DNA of 19,164 bases, from the NCBI GenBank assembly GCA_027604665.1, contig JADGIZ010000218.1:1-19164 (forward strand), given 5' to 3'. A program made the translations under genes and the position numbers. Under the pieces are notes generated by a model that ran no database searches, had not been told where the DNA came from, and worked only from the letters and a program-made list of their open reading frames with translations. Below, piece by piece: positions 17,527-19,164 of the stretch (positions are counted from its first letter, which is position 1; each line of letters begins with the position of its first letter). The stretch is from Polyrhizophydium stewartii. Lineage: Eukaryota; Chytridiomycota; Chytridiomycetes; Rhizophydiales.

Positions 17527-19164
17527 TTACGGCGAGACGGGAGTGATGGCGGCAAAGTTGGTCTTGATGCCAAAGACGGCGTTCCAGGCGTCGGCCTGCG
17601 CACCGGTCTTGGCCGCCGCCTGCGCCTTGGTGCACAGCGCCTTGGCCGCGGCAGACGCCTTGCACGTGTCGTTGAGGCGGTCGCAGATGAAGCCCGTGAT
17701 CACGCCAATGTTCTACGCAGAGCCATGCGCAAAGCTCTTCTTGTCGACCGGCTGGAACGCAGTCTCCTTGCGGCCGTCAAAGCCGACGCCGAACTCGATC
17801 TGCGGCGCCGTGCACGAGCCAAACGACACCGTGTTGTCGGTCGTGCCCGTGCCCGTCGACGCGCCGGGCTTGCCGGTGCCGGCAATGGGCACTCCGGTGA
17901 CGTCGATGGCCTGGACATCGGCAAAGTTGGTCTTGATGCCGAACACGGCGTTGAAGGCGTCGGCCTGGCCGCCGGTCTTGGCCGGGGCGTTGTTGACGGC
18001 GGCCTGCGCCTTGTCGCACAGCGCCTGCGAGGCGGCAGGCGCCTTGCACTTGTCGCGCAGCTGGTCGCAGATGGCGCGGGCAATGATGCCGATGTTCTGC
18101 GCCGAGCCATGGTCGAACGAGTCGCGGTTGACGGGGCGGAACGACTTCTCCTTGCGGCCGTCAAAGCCCTTGCCGAACTCGATGGTCGGCGCCTTGCATG
18201 AGCCAAAGTCGACGGTGCCGGCGTTGCTGCCGTTGCTGCCGGTGTTGCCGGTCGAGGGGGCCTCCGTGGCGCACGACGACGTGTCCGTGACGGCCACGGT
18301 GACGGTAACGGTCTTGGTGGTGGTCGTGCCGGTGGTGGGCGACGGCGTGGTGTTGCCGCCCGTGTTGCCGCTGGCGCCGAGAGCCGCCAGCAGATCGGCC
18401 TTGGAGATGGACGGCACGGCCTTGGACTTCGAGCCCTCGAGCGTCGCCTGCGTGATGCAGTCGATCTGGTCGCCCTTCTTGATGGCACGGCCAAAGAAGT
18501 CGCCGTCGCGGTCGGCCGTCACGGGGTTGTTGTCACACGACAGCCCGCGCGCGGTGTTGTCGCCGATCTGGCCGGGGCCGAACGTCGACGTCTGCAGCGC
18601 GAGGCTGGCGGCCTCGTCGGCCGTGAAGCCCAGCTTGAGCAGGTTCTTGGCGAGCTGCGTCTGGATGCCGGCGTTACCCGACTTGCCCTCGGCAGACGCT
18701 GGGTCCTGCAGCTGCGTGAGGCCGGCGAGCTCGGCGCTGCAGAGGGGAGGCACCGAGTGACACGGAGGCGTGGGTCAGCATCGGCACGATTGTGCACCAG
18801 ACGAAGTGCGTGGCGAGGCAGGGCGAGGCGGCACTCACTTCTTGGGCGTCTTGGTGCACGTTGCCTGCGCACCGCCGACCGAGCCCGAGTTGCGCTCGAG
18901 CACGCGGAACTGCATGCACACGGCAATCTCGTTCTTGTTGTTGCCGTTCTTCTTGGCGTTGGTGACGCACAGGTCGGCGAGGTTCTGCTGCAGGCACTTG
19001 TCGTCCTTCTGCTCGGCAGAGAGGCCGGGCGTCTTGTTGATCTGGGTGATCTGCGCCTGCGTGCCGAGCGGGCCGAACACCGGGTCGACGCCGAGCAGCG
19101 GGTCGTTGTTGCCGCCCTTTTGCGAGATGGTGCGGACGGCGTTGACAATCAGGTCGTGCGAGTG
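17527..19164 (-). CDS. Secreted-type DGRK-repeat Cys protein, 5' partial, with internal TAG
   Basis: Two exons are visible: 19164-18839 (start beyond the window) and 18736-17527, with an intron of 102 nt (GTGAGT...CTGCAG) in phase 2. The first exon has several Cys (DKCLQQNLADLCVTNAKK, EIAVCMQFRVLE). The second has CDNNPVTADRDGDFF, a Thr/Val-rich linker (TTTTKTVTVTVAVTD) and two tandem modules of the pattern GSC.AP.IEFG.GFDGRKE..F.PV, then HGSAQNIG, ICD.L.D.CKA, LC.KAQAA, AFNAVFGIKTNFA. Proteins with this DGRK module occur widely in fungi as putative extracellular or wall-associated proteins; no enzymatic role is known to me. The second module is interrupted by TAG at 17713-17715 where module 1 has CAG (Gln); the frame then stays open and module-like to TAA at 17527. 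It may be a truncating allele, a pseudogene or a sequencing error. Confidence 0.7.

Noticed and set aside
5573..17715. Nuclear reassignment of TAG to an amino acid
   Set aside because: The two internal TAGs sit at different residues in homologues (Arg codon in one, Gln in the other). Other genes here appear to end at TAG (9391-9393, 9489-9491), so two nonsense changes or errors are simpler.
17353..18760. Long plus-strand open frames opposite the DGRK-repeat gene
   Set aside because: They are antisense shadows; the minus strand has the repeated Cys modules, a splice site and a Thr/Val-rich linker.
1..19164. CRISPR arrays, bacterial operons, tRNA or rRNA genes, transposases
   Set aside because: The only periodic structure is the LRR exon array, which is coding with unlike introns. 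No RNA gene fold or transposase motif was recognised, and no terminal inverted repeats were seen at the duplication borders.

Overview
This is a GC-rich eukaryotic nuclear window, with many spliceosomal introns of about 55-100 nt (GTGAGT/GTAAG/GTGCG donors, CAG acceptors) interrupting almost every gene. The combination of class C GPCR-like receptors, a secreted Cys-rich family with 'FDGRKE..F' repeats, and MLKL-type four-helix-bundle plus kinase-like proteins best fits a fungus, most likely an early-diverging zoosporic (chytrid-type) one. That assignment is inference; no rRNA or other definitive marker lies in the window. All exon models below were built by hand from reading frames, splice sites and phase agreement.

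Left half (1-8280): two tandem copies of a class C (GABA-B/glutamate-receptor-like) 7-TM receptor gene on the + strand. Each has an extracellular periplasmic-binding-protein-type ligand domain, seven membrane segments, a Ser-rich tail and a putative PH-like C-terminal module. Copy 1 (81-3138) is cut by the left edge. Copy 2 (3913-7999) has its signal peptide and first exons, but an in-frame TAG lies just before the membrane half. The shared block is about 3.34 kb (78-3419 and 4942-8280, offset 4861-4864). The copies are clearly diverged in the ligand domain and nearly identical, introns and 3' flank included, from about 715 onward.

Middle (8280-11881): a small + strand gene (8420-9393) encodes a stand-alone four-helix-bundle-like protein related to the N-terminus of the large gene further right. 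A convergent minus-strand gene (9489-11730) encodes a disordered, charged protein of unknown function. It is divergently arranged with the large gene across a very short shared promoter.

Right half (11882-17310): one large + strand gene of 28 exons, predicted at 1225 aa. It joins an MLKL/HeLo-like four-helix-bundle region, a pseudokinase (HRD replaced by HGC, DFG by MGM, beta-3 Lys kept) and about 23 leucine-rich repeats. The LRRs are encoded one per exon: three exons of 72 nt, then seventeen of 69 nt and one of 81 nt, all bounded by phase-2 introns that split a Leu (once Phe) codon. This architecture recalls necroptosis executioners such as animal and plant MLKL, with a built-in LRR sensor, and is the most interesting system here. 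The stand-alone bundle protein 2.5 kb away could be a partner, decoy or partial paralogue.

Right end (17527-19164): a minus-strand gene, cut by the right edge, for a secreted-type Cys-containing protein with two DGRK modules. The second module is broken by a CAG-to-TAG change. Its poly(A) signal and that of the LRR gene lie within 80 bases of each other.
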